Positions 1 through 6,666 are shown, counted from the stretch's first letter. The stretch: DNA of 10,379 nt from Leptospiraceae bacterium (GCA_016788945.1 JAEUSA010000463.1:1-10379); one strand, 5' to 3'. Notes: generated from the letters alone by a model not told the origin. Numbers and translations: made by a program.

Positions 1-253
1 GGTCTGGTTTGGGCAATTTCTTCGCTGAAATCGTGGTATCTTCATCCAGTGCGCCGACACCAACAGAAAGCTCAGCTATTTGTGGAAAGGATACGATACC
101 ACCGTTTTCCTGGGTGATGGTAGCGGATATTTCTGTTTCACCTGGCGCAGCAATGACACCGTCCAGGCCTGTACCTGCACCAGCCTGCCTGTACTTTTGG
201 CAAAAGGGAAGGAAGAACGTGAAAGAAAGACATAAAACAGAGATTTTTTTCAT
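1..253 (-). CDS. Putative lipoprotein, N-terminal part only (cut by window edge)
   Basis: Reading the minus strand from an ATG at 253 gives 84 codons with no stop before the window ends, so the C-terminus is missing. The first residues (MKKISVLCLSFTFFLPFCQK) form a classic lipoprotein signal: two lysines, a hydrophobic stretch and a lipobox ending LPFC. Cleavage and lipidation are expected at Cys18. An AGGGGT ribosome-binding sequence lies at 259-264, a few bases upstream, which supports this start. After a Gly-rich linker, the segment GGIVSFPQIAELSVGVGALD followed by EDTTIS resembles the conserved beginning of ZU5-like beta-sandwich domains (pattern 'GG.V..P...L.vp.GAL.edt.I'). That domain match is by eye only. 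The gene is probably transcribed alone, because the next minus-strand gene ends 413 bases away. Function is unknown; a surface or periplasm-facing lipoprotein is inferred. Confidence 0.75.
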   Translation of the reverse strand, partial: MKKISVLCLSFTFFLPFCQKYRQAGAGTGLDGVIAAPGETEISATITQENGGIVSFPQIAELSVGVGALDEDTTISAKKLPKPD

Positions 254-666
254 GCAACACCCCTGCGGAGATTAGTTTGTGCAGAACTTTTTTTTCCACA
301 CATGCCGTCAAAGACTATAGTTGCCAATGACGTCTACGGCCTACATGGGCATTTTGCTCCGACTGAATGTGGCGCCTATCTGAATCCGAGGGCTTTGTTG
401 AAAGCTTGCGGGTAGCACCATATATAGTAATTCAGAAGAACTTTCATATTACAGCGCTAAAAGCAATAACCATTCGACCGTTTCGTGAAACGTGGCAGGC
501 TGGAACGATTATCTGCTCGTATTACGCATCTCATATTGTGACGGCGTTAGAACTGCAAGTATTCGAGCACCCTCAATCGCAAAACTTGGCGGAAGGCGAG
601 CATATGGCGGGTTGTGCGCCGGTACTTGGTTCTGGATTGATTCCTGTTGAACACCCGCATTCCGCT
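254..666. other. 413-base gap without a recognisable gene
   Basis: The stretch lies between the start of the left-edge lipoprotein gene and the stop of the DUF5683 protein gene, both on the minus strand. It should hold the lipoprotein promoter and the end of the upstream transcript. I found no convincing -35/-10 pair and no hairpin followed by a T-run. A 109-codon plus-strand reading frame (367-696) crosses it, but it has no ribosome-binding site, no recognisable motif, and overlaps the neighbour's 3' end. The only local symmetry noted is a 6+6 inverted repeat at 479-492 (CGTTTC GT GAAACG). I see nothing else supportable here. Confidence 0.6.
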
Positions 667-1710
667 TCAAAAGGCAATACCCACTTTTACAGATAACAAC
701 TCGCGATCGGATGAAATCCTCACGATACCACCAAAGCCATTGGGCCTGCTATGGAAATCCATCGCTGTAGCTTTGGCTTTCGTGAGCTCAATATAGCTGC
801 CTTCAAAAAACCAAGCGTCGAAAAGATGCCAAGCGTAGATGCCCAGAGTCACGAGACCGCTGATGGTCACAATCTGGTACCATTGATCTGCCGTGTTCTG
901 CAGCTTGGTAAATTGTGCCTGCGCCGCAGCCGGGTCTTTGATACCGAATTCACCTTGCGGTTCGGTCACGACGTGCTCGGGTTTGTAGTCGGTATAGGCT
1001 TTTTTGGAAGAAAGCAACATAATAAAGGAGAATAACGTAAAAGCTGCCCCCGTACCGATCACGCCACCGTAGATATATCCCCAAGTTTTGCGCTGTTTGT
1101 AGTACTGGCCCCAGCCGGGCAACACCGCAGAACGCCAGAGCGCACCGCGGTCCGAAGGATAAAACAGGTCTTTAATGCGGCTGCCGAGAGTTTCAGAGAC
1201 CTCTTGCACGTCTTCGAACATCTGGCTCGAGAACGGCACGGTGACGTTTTTCTCAGCGATGATTTCGCGGTCTACCACCGAGAGAATTTTTCCGGTAATT
1301 TCGATATTCTCGGTCGTCGTAGAGAACTTTCCGAAAATGATGCCATCGGCTTTGAGGGCAAACCCCATGGCCTGTAGTTTTTCTACATCGTAAAAATCTT
1401 GCGGCTTAAAACCCTTGGCGGCAGCATAATCACGCCATACCTTATTTTCGATGCGGGTATATTTATATTTGTTCTTAGTCAGTTCAAAAATGGATTCACC
1501 GATCGAATCGGTCAGCCATTTGACGTTCGCGTCATTTGATTCATTATAGAAATCGATAAAGATCAGCTTTTTAATAACGGGGGCAACTGTCGTTTTGTCG
1601 GATTCAAATATGATCGGCTTGTCGCTTTTGAACGTCTGCGTTGTCTGCGCCGCAAGCGTTTGCGCTGAGAGCAGCACCGACAAGAAAAAGCGTTTCTTAT
1701 TGATCGGCAC
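667..1710 (-). CDS. Exported CsgG/TolB-like + DUF5683 envelope protein
   Basis: The 347-residue protein starts with GTG at 1710; an in-frame TGA lies upstream and no other standard start falls between them. The N-terminus (MPINKKRFFLSVLLSAQTLA) is a signal peptide, probably cleaved near Ala20/Ala21. Residues about 47-155 have the pattern of a CsgG/TolB-N type alpha/beta domain: 'KLIFIDFYNES' then 'LTDSIGESIF' then 'ADGIIFGKF' followed by strands. Residues 189-204 (ALWRSAVLPGWGQYYK) carry the SxxLPGWGQ signature of DUF5683. Two likely membrane helices follow at about 211-233 and 278-298, ending in 'WHLFDAWF'. By analogy the first half may bind or sense something in the periplasm and the second half anchor it, but no function is established for this architecture. 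The gene is divergent from the lipase gene, sharing 150 bases that include a perfect palindrome. The upstream Shine-Dalgarno sequence is poor. Family assignment is by motif only. Confidence 0.85.
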   Translation of the reverse strand: MPINKKRFFLSVLLSAQTLAAQTTQTFKSDKPIIFESDKTTVAPVIKKLIFIDFYNESNDANVKWLTDSIGESIFELTKNKYKYTRIENKVWRDYAAAKGFKPQDFYDVEKLQAMGFALKADGIIFGKFSTTTENIEITGKILSVVDREIIAEKNVTVPFSSQMFEDVQEVSETLGSRIKDLFYPSDRGALWRSAVLPGWGQYYKQRKTWGYIYGGVIGTGAAFTLFSFIMLLSSKKAYTDYKPEHVVTEPQGEFGIKDPAAAQAQFTKLQNTADQWYQIVTISGLVTLGIYAWHLFDAWFFEGSYIELTKAKATAMDFHSRPNGFGGIVRISSDRELLSVKVGIAF

Positions 1711-1768
1711 TATAACGCCCGCAACCGCGTCGGCAATGGCATGTAAAGCAGTTTGCAGTGCATCAAAA

Positions 1769-1782
1769 TGAACATATGTTCA
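1769..1782. promoter_or_regulatory. Perfect 14-base palindrome, candidate operator
   Basis: TGAACATATGTTCA reads identically on both strands and sits in the 150-base region between two divergent genes, 58 bases upstream of the GTG at 1710 and 78 bases upstream of the lipase ATG at 1861. Such placement is typical of an operator for a dimeric repressor. The core GAAC-N4-GTTC matches the half-sites of Gram-positive type LexA boxes and is also the kind of site bound by TetR-family proteins. The identity of the regulator is not determinable here, and no regulator gene is present in the window. Confidence 0.5.
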
Positions 1783-1860
1783 CTCTTTTTTTGGCTCACC
1801 CCACCCCGTGAAAACGATCATTACATGGCGATTATTAATGCGTGAGGGAGAACACAACTA

Positions 1861-2964
1861 ATGCGAAAACTGTTACTCGCATTTCTTTTTGTTTCAGCTG
1901 CAGCACCTGCAGCAATTTCAGCAGCGGCCCAGAAAACCACATACCCGGTGGTTTTCGCTCATGGGATGGCGGGTTTTGACGACATTCTCGGTTATTCCTA
2001 TTGGGGCGATGACTATGGTGTCTTTGTCGGTGATCCTTGCGATGAGTTTCTCGAGGTAACCTGCAACGGCAATATCAGCAGCAGCCAGAAGGCATACCAG
2101 ACGTCGACGTACCCATTTCAATCTTCTGAGGTCCGGGGTCTTGACATTGCTAATCAGATCGAATCGTACATGACATCGCAAGGCGTCAGCTACATCAATC
2201 TTGTTGGCCATTCACAAGGTGGGCTCGATATCCGCAAAGCAGCCAAGGTTCTTTACCAACGTAAAGGCCGTCAGGTTGTGAAAGTGCTGATTTCGATTTC
2301 TTCCCCTCACCGCGGTTCGCCGGTCGCGAAATACATTCTCGACCTTAAGCCCGGTGTCACCAGCGTCGTAGCGGCACTCGCGACGATTTATGGCAATTCG
2401 ATCTACCGCAGCGGTAACGATGCGTTTGCGGGAGCGAAGCAACTCGTGTATAACGATTACAGCTCCACCGACGGATTATCTACCGGTGCAAAACTGTTCA
2501 ACACCAATAACCCGGTGAGCTCAAGTTATGCAGCCTATTACGGTTCGTTTGTGACTGCTCAGACCGGCCTGTCAGTCAACCCGGCGCTATTTTTGCTCCG
2601 CAATGGCTTCTACAATATCGACGGCAATGGTTATTGCGTTGATGATTGTGACAATGACGGTGCTGGCGGTGCAGGTAATGGCACAGCCACTGATTGGGAT
2701 GACGATGGTCTTGTCGGCATCAACTCACAGCAAATGGGTTACCGCCTAAAGTGGAATTCATGCCTGCTGTGTCTTGATTACATCACTCAGGATGCAAACA
2801 CAGGCTATGTGTCAAACCTGAATGCACCGACTTCAACCCAAATGACATCCACCTCAAGTGTGATTGATCAAGATCACCTCGACGTCGTCGGCGTGCCGCC
2901 AGACACCTTCGATGAGATGGAATTCTACGCTGCGATTATCGATTTTATTGCAGTGAAAGACTGA
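1861..2964 (+). CDS. Secreted triacylglycerol lipase (alpha/beta hydrolase, Pseudomonas family I-like)
   Basis: The 367-residue enzyme should hydrolyse long-chain triglycerides outside the cell, releasing fatty acids. Residues 1 to about 23 form a signal peptide (MRKLLLAFLFVSAAAPAAIS). The mature part begins with YPVVFAHGMAG; His34-Gly35 is the oxyanion-hole motif. GHSQGG at 116-121 is the nucleophile elbow with Ser118. Asp282 in DDDGLVG is the likely catalytic acid, and His339 in DQDHLDVVG the catalytic His, as in Pseudomonas/Burkholderia lipases. The acidic Gly-rich stretch at 261-282 probably holds the structural calcium. Six cysteines lie as near pairs (60/68, 259/263, 301/304), which is more than in the classical enzymes. 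An AGGGAG ribosome-binding site at 1845-1850 precedes the ATG at a slightly long spacing. A probable foldase gene follows after a terminator, the usual lipase-foldase order, which implies folding in the periplasm and type II-like export. A short TATTAAT at 1833-1839 may be a -10 box, without a good -35. Confidence 0.92.
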   Translation: MRKLLLAFLFVSAAAPAAISAAAQKTTYPVVFAHGMAGFDDILGYSYWGDDYGVFVGDPCDEFLEVTCNGNISSSQKAYQTSTYPFQSSEVRGLDIANQIESYMTSQGVSYINLVGHSQGGLDIRKAAKVLYQRKGRQVVKVLISISSPHRGSPVAKYILDLKPGVTSVVAALATIYGNSIYRSGNDAFAGAKQLVYNDYSSTDGLSTGAKLFNTNNPVSSSYAAYYGSFVTAQTGLSVNPALFLLRNGFYNIDGNGYCVDDCDNDGAGGAGNGTATDWDDDGLVGINSQQMGYRLKWNSCLLCLDYITQDANTGYVSNLNAPTSTQMTSTSSVIDQDHLDVVGVPPDTFDEMEFYAAIIDFIAVKD

Positions 2965-2982
2965 TTCTCAACTGAATACGAC

Positions 2983-3014
2983 AAAAAAGGAGCGACGTAG
3001 TCGCTCTTTTTTTT
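2983..3014 (+). terminator. Intrinsic terminator between lipase and foldase genes
   Basis: A perfect 7-base-pair stem (GAGCGAC at 2990-2996, GTCGCTC at 3000-3006) closes a GTA loop and is followed by eight T residues (3007-3014). The preceding A-run (2983-2988) can pair with the T-run, so the element may also work in reverse. It ends 12 bases before the foldase ATG, so foldase expression must rely on readthrough or on a promoter I cannot see. The only Shine-Dalgarno-like sequence nearby, GGAG at 2989-2992, is buried in the stem. Confidence 0.88.
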
Positions 3015-3026
3015 GTCTTGAACTCG

Positions 3027-4082
3027 ATGGAACTCTTCGGCAGACGACGCAATTTATTTATCGCAATAGCGGGCATAGCGCTCGTGATCGGAGCATATTT
3101 TTACTTCACACGCGATTCTGACGCCATCAGACAACTGAAACGCCTGCAGGCTAACCCGCGCCCTGTGCGGCAGTATGAAGAGTCTGCTGTCGAAAAAATC
3201 CGCTACGAGCTCACCGAAACCGGCGGCAAACGCATTGTCGGCGAGCTGACTTTTGAACAGAAGCTGGCGTTGATTCGAGAAAAATGGGGCAAGCACATCG
3301 CACGACCGTACGTGCAGATAAAAATGCTCGAAGAGCTTATTAATATTTGTCAGAAAGAACAACCGAATGACTGGGTCGCGTGCGTGAACGAACTCGCTGC
3401 AGCCGCATTCCCTCAACTGGCCGGCAAATTACAGAACCAACTCGCATCGCTGGTCAAATACAACGACTGGTTAACGCGCAACAAAGACCGTCTTGATAAA
3501 ATGACGCGTGCCGACCGCCGTAAACTGCTCAGCGAAATGCGCAATTCACTCTTCGGCGACGAAAACGCCAAAGACATCTGGGCGGCAGAAACGAGGGCTG
3601 AGAATCTGAAAGCGGCCATCGACGATATGAAAACCGCACAGGGTAAAGATCTTAATGCCAAACTGGCTTACTTTAAAGATGTACTGCGTGAAAACTATGG
3701 CGATCAGGCAAGAGCCTACCTTGAGCGCCACCAGCAAGAAATCACCAATGCAATAGTCGACTCGGTGCAGGCTGATCTCAAAGGCATGTCGCCAACCCAG
3801 CAACGGCATGCGCTGCGTACGATACGCTCGGAAATGGGTATGGATTCGGCAACGCTTGAACGCTGGGATAATCTCGACCATGAACGCGAACAGCGCTGGA
3901 ACTCGGGGAAAGATTACCTCGCGGAACGCGACAAAATCATGAAAAGCGGCAGCAACAATACCGAATCGCAAATTGCGGAGCTGAGGAAAAAATATTTTGG
4001 CGCCGAAGCCGACACAATCGCACAAGAAGAATCCGAAGGTTTCTATCGCTACCAAGGCACGCAGCGAATCGGTCTCGAATAG
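3027..4082 (+). CDS. Probable membrane-anchored lipase-specific foldase (lipase chaperone)
   Basis: The 351-residue protein (354 if translation begins at TTG 3018) has a short basic N-terminus and one membrane helix at about residues 13-30 (numbering from TTG), then a long, charged, almost wholly helical periplasmic part. This is the architecture of Lif proteins, which fold the partner lipase in the periplasm. Two segments resemble Lif repeats: 'MRNSLFGDENAKDIWAAE' at 174-191 and 'LRKKYFGAEAD' at 322-332. Lif proteins have similar 'R..LFG.EA' elements. The classical RxxFDY motif near the N-terminus is not visible, so this is either a divergent foldase or a functional analogue. Position directly after the lipase gene is the strongest support. 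No Shine-Dalgarno sequence precedes either start, and an intrinsic terminator ends 12 bases upstream. ATG 3027 is preferred as a standard start, with modest confidence. Confidence 0.7.
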   Translation: MELFGRRRNLFIAIAGIALVIGAYFYFTRDSDAIRQLKRLQANPRPVRQYEESAVEKIRYELTETGGKRIVGELTFEQKLALIREKWGKHIARPYVQIKMLEELINICQKEQPNDWVACVNELAAAAFPQLAGKLQNQLASLVKYNDWLTRNKDRLDKMTRADRRKLLSEMRNSLFGDENAKDIWAAETRAENLKAAIDDMKTAQGKDLNAKLAYFKDVLRENYGDQARAYLERHQQEITNAIVDSVQADLKGMSPTQQRHALRTIRSEMGMDSATLERWDNLDHEREQRWNSGKDYLAERDKIMKSGSNNTESQIAELRKKYFGAEADTIAQEESEGFYRYQGTQRIGLE

Positions 4083-4083
4083 T

Positions 4084-4112
4084 TTGCCACTGATAAACTT
4101 TTTGGTTATACT
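4084..4112 (+). promoter_or_regulatory. Sigma-70-like promoter for the MBL-fold lipoprotein gene
   Basis: TTGCCA at 4084-4089 and TATACT at 4107-4112 are separated by exactly 17 bases, each matching the sigma-70 consensus at five of six positions. The expected transcript start is about 4118-4120, just after the foldase stop codon at 4082. This suggests the downstream gene is transcribed independently of the lipase/foldase pair, and that its translation start lies downstream of about 4120. Confidence 0.6.
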
Positions 4113-4192
4113 GCCCTATTATTCGCCGGCCGCCACAACTATTCCTGATTCGCCCAAACCGCACCCAGATTGGCAGATTTCTCGCGCTGGCG

Positions 4193-5101
4193 TTGCTGTC
4201 GTTTCTTTTCGCGGCGTGTGGCAATTTTGCCGAAACAGTACGCACGGGTAAACCCGCGCCACAATTAAACCACAGAACCGATAACGTCGAATTCCACTGG
4301 ATCGGCCATGCCACCGTACTGATGCGCATCTACGACAAGTGGATTATCACCGACCCGAATTTTTCGATGCGCACGGGCACGGTCGTGAAGCGGCTGGCAG
4401 AACCTGGCATTGACCTCGCCACGGTCAAACCGGTCGATGCAATCGTTATCTCGCACAACCATTTCGATCACCTCGACGCTCCATCGCTGCGCATGCTCAA
4501 GGGATCGAAACACCTGTTCGCACCGGCGAGCGGGTTTGCGTACATTCCCGCGGGCCTTATGCACCGCGAACACCCGGTCACCCCGGGATATTCGTATGAA
4601 GAAGACGGTCTGCGCATCATCGCGGTACCGGTGCGCCACTTTGGTGGTCGGCTTCTAATCGACAATATCTGGGATGGGGAACCTTACAACGGCTACATTA
4701 TTGAATACAAAGGGGTTACCGTGTTCTTCGCCGGTGACACGGGTTATCATGAAGAATATTTCCGCGAACTAAAAGAATTCTTTAAGATCGATATGGCGCT
4801 GATTCCGGTCGGCCCCTCAGGTGGCTTCGGCACGGGCTCGGGGTATGGCAACGCAGTGCATGTGAACCCTTATGGTGCAATACAGATTTTACGCGATTGT
4901 GGTGCTCACTTCATGATTCCGATTCACCACAGCACGTTTTACCGGCGCGGCGGGCGCGAAATGGAGATGATCACCGACGCAATCAGAGTCTCTGGCCGCA
5001 GTGATCATATTTTTCTGTTAGAGGCCGGCGAAGGTGTGGCATTCAGAAAAGACCGCACAGGCATCGAAACCTCTTCGCTTATGCGATTGCCGAAGAAATA
5101 G
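4193..5101 (+). CDS. MBL-fold metallohydrolase lipoprotein, NAPE-PLD/UlaG-like
   Basis: The protein belongs to the metallo-beta-lactamase superfamily and most resembles N-acyl-phosphatidylethanolamine phospholipase D, which cleaves the head group of acylated phosphatidylethanolamine. Counting from TTG 4193 (302 residues): FHWIGHATVL at 34-43 is the family's opening strand. SHNHFDHLD gives metal ligands His88, His90, Asp92 and His93. His149 (VRHFGGR) and Asp182 (FAGDTGYH) complete the dinuclear site, with His245/246 in IPIHHSTF. HVNPYGA at 223-229 matches the NAPE-PLD 'HVNP.EA' region. The N-terminus ends in a lipobox (LFAAC; Cys9). From TTG the signal would be only eight residues with no positive charge; extending in frame to CTG 4145 or ATT 4148 adds IRPNRTQIGRFLALA and makes a normal lipoprotein signal, so the true start is probably upstream and non-canonical. 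The gene converges with the lyase gene, stop codons seven bases apart. Phospholipid hydrolysis is inferred from the family; other MBL substrates are possible. Confidence 0.88.
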   Translation: MLSFLFAACGNFAETVRTGKPAPQLNHRTDNVEFHWIGHATVLMRIYDKWIITDPNFSMRTGTVVKRLAEPGIDLATVKPVDAIVISHNHFDHLDAPSLRMLKGSKHLFAPASGFAYIPAGLMHREHPVTPGYSYEEDGLRIIAVPVRHFGGRLLIDNIWDGEPYNGYIIEYKGVTVFFAGDTGYHEEYFRELKEFFKIDMALIPVGPSGGFGTGSGYGNAVHVNPYGAIQILRDCGAHFMIPIHHSTFYRRGGREMEMITDAIRVSGRSDHIFLLEAGEGVAFRKDRTGIETSSLMRLPKK

Positions 5102-5105
5102 CGGG

Positions 5106-5127
5106 CGCCTATACCTTATAGTAGGCG
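5106..5127. terminator. Hairpin at the convergent gene ends, possible bidirectional terminator
   Basis: CGCCTATA (5106-5113) and TA-g-TAGGCG (5119-5127) form an 8-base-pair stem with one bulged base and a five-base loop. It lies where the MBL gene (stop 5099-5101) and the lyase gene (stop 5109-5111) converge, and it overlaps the lyase's last codons. There is no T-run on either side, so a terminator role is uncertain. Confidence 0.3.
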
Positions 5128-6656
5128 TCCATATAGGTCTTCAGCAAATCACCGACAACACTGCGTACTGGCAACGAAGCCGCCATGCCATAAATTGGCG
5201 CTGAACTGCCCTTCTCTGACGGGTTTGCCTTCACGTACTCGACCGCGGCCTTAAGGTCGCTAATAAAACGCTCTTTGACCCCGGGCTCGGTATGTCTCAG
5301 CGTCAGCGCAATGTGTACACATGCCGGCCGATGCAGACCGTTCAACGAATACCCTTTATTGGTCATCTGTTCCATGACCTTATAGATATCGATGTTATCT
5401 GAAGCAGCGGCAAAGGCAATGACGTAGAGCGGATCACCCAAAATTTTGAGGTCGGGCATTTTTCTCATCTCGGCCTTGATATAATCGGCGGTCGCGAGAA
5501 TTTTCTTTGCGGCCTCGAGGTAACCTTTTTCACCGATCGAAACGAGCGCCGCCCAGCACGCGGCGGAGAGGCCTCCTGGACGTGAACCGGCAAACGTAGG
5601 GGAAAAATACATGCCACCCGGCCAGCTCGTCGCAGTGAAGAACTGGTGATGGCGGATTTTTTCGTTTCTGTATAGAATTACCGAGGTACCCTTGGCTGCA
5701 TAACCATATTTGTGGGTATCGACAGATATGGAAGTTACTCCGGGCAAATTGAAATCCAACTTTGGCACGGAGTAACCTATCTTTTTTGCCCACGGCAGAA
5801 TGTAACCGCCGAGGCAGGCGTCGGTGTGGAACGGAACACCTTTGGCGCGCGCCATTTCTGACATCTCTTCAATCGGATCGACGATACCGTGCGGGAACGC
5901 AGGCGCAGAGCCGATGACGACTACTGTGTTCCCATTGATCGCTTTTTTGACGGCAGAAAGGTCTGCGCGGAAATTACTGTCAAACGGCACGAGCCGCATC
6001 TTAATTTTGAAATATTGCGCTGCCTTATGAAATGCGACGTGCGCCGTCGTCGGTAATACCATCTCGGGATTGCGCACTCCTCTTTCGTGAAACGCCATAT
6101 CACGATAGGTTTTCATGGCGAGCAAAATACTTTCTGTACCACCCGATGAAACAGAACCACAGAGTTGATCGCGGACGCTCTGCGGAGCGCCGTCTGAAAG
6201 CATGCCTGCGGTCATCGAGATAATTTCCGCTTCAAATTTACTGGCGCTCGGCCAAAGGTCTGAATGCAGCGGGTTCGATTGTGAGTGCAGAGTATACGCA
6301 CGGTTCATATAATCGATGTGGTCGTCATCCCCGTGATAGACTGCGCCCGAAACATAACCTTCTTTCCATTTTTTACGTTCGACGCTCTGCATCTCTTCGA
6401 GTTCTTTGAGCACTTCTGCATGAGAACGGCCTTCTTTCGGCAGGTTGCGAAATACTTCAAACTGGTCACGATAAGGTTTCATGTCTTTCGCAACCGTCTC
6501 CATAACCTGTTTGGCCTGCTCATCGATCTGCGATTTGACGAGCCCTTGTGATTTGATGAAACGATCGAGTTCGGGAAAACGTTCGAGAATGCCTTCGACG
6601 AAAGCAAAAACTTCCGGGAATTTTTTCTGGTATTCAGCAATCAGTTCGGGATCCAT
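5109..6656 (-). CDS. Sphingosine-1-phosphate-lyase-like PLP-dependent enzyme
   Basis: This 515-residue protein is a fold-type I PLP enzyme of the group II decarboxylase superfamily, closest by motif to sphingosine-1-phosphate lyase. That enzyme splits phosphorylated sphingoid bases into a long-chain aldehyde and phosphoethanolamine. Visible motifs: SSGGTES at 170-176 (phosphate cup), TTAHVAFHKAA at 203-213 (His stacking on the cofactor), HTDACLGG at 277-284 (Asp279 to the pyridine nitrogen) and SVDTHKYGYAAKG at 311-323 with Lys316 as Schiff-base lysine. The C-terminus (IYGMAASLP) also matches the lyase family. No membrane anchor is evident, so it should be cytosolic. The ATG at 6656 is chosen because AGAGGAGA lies just upstream; a TTG at 6689 would extend the protein by 11 residues but lacks such support. 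It follows the FGGY kinase by 52 bases on the same strand, so the two are probably cotranscribed. The natural substrate could be another phospho-amino alcohol. Confidence 0.9.
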   Translation of the reverse strand: MDPELIAEYQKKFPEVFAFVEGILERFPELDRFIKSQGLVKSQIDEQAKQVMETVAKDMKPYRDQFEVFRNLPKEGRSHAEVLKELEEMQSVERKKWKEGYVSGAVYHGDDDHIDYMNRAYTLHSQSNPLHSDLWPSASKFEAEIISMTAGMLSDGAPQSVRDQLCGSVSSGGTESILLAMKTYRDMAFHERGVRNPEMVLPTTAHVAFHKAAQYFKIKMRLVPFDSNFRADLSAVKKAINGNTVVVIGSAPAFPHGIVDPIEEMSEMARAKGVPFHTDACLGGYILPWAKKIGYSVPKLDFNLPGVTSISVDTHKYGYAAKGTSVILYRNEKIRHHQFFTATSWPGGMYFSPTFAGSRPGGLSAACWAALVSIGEKGYLEAAKKILATADYIKAEMRKMPDLKILGDPLYVIAFAAASDNIDIYKVMEQMTNKGYSLNGLHRPACVHIALTLRHTEPGVKERFISDLKAAVEYVKANPSEKGSSAPIYGMAASLPVRSVVGDLLKTYMDAYYKV

Positions 6657-6661
6657 AATTT

Positions 6662-6666
6662 CTCCT
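6662..6666 (-). promoter_or_regulatory. Shine-Dalgarno AGGAG deciding the lyase start
   Basis: On the minus strand AGGAG, inside AGAGGAGA, lies five bases before the ATG at 6654-6656. It is the best ribosome-binding site in the window, and selects this ATG over the in-frame TTG at 6689. Confidence 0.8.

Noticed and set aside
9..275. 88-codon plus-strand reading frame at the left edge
   Set aside because: It lies opposite the lipoprotein gene, which has a lipobox signal and a ribosome-binding site; the plus-strand product has neither.
479..492. Inverted repeat CGTTTC GT GAAACG in the left gap
   Set aside because: Short, imperfect at the centre, no T-run and no nearby gene start; could occur by chance.
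367..696. 109-codon plus-strand reading frame
   Set aside because: No ribosome-binding site, no recognisable motif, no compositional sign of a real protein, and it overlaps the 3' end of the better supported minus-strand gene.
3546..4055. 169-codon minus-strand frame opposite the foldase gene
   Set aside because: It is a shadow of the foldase coding frame with no signal, motif or start context.
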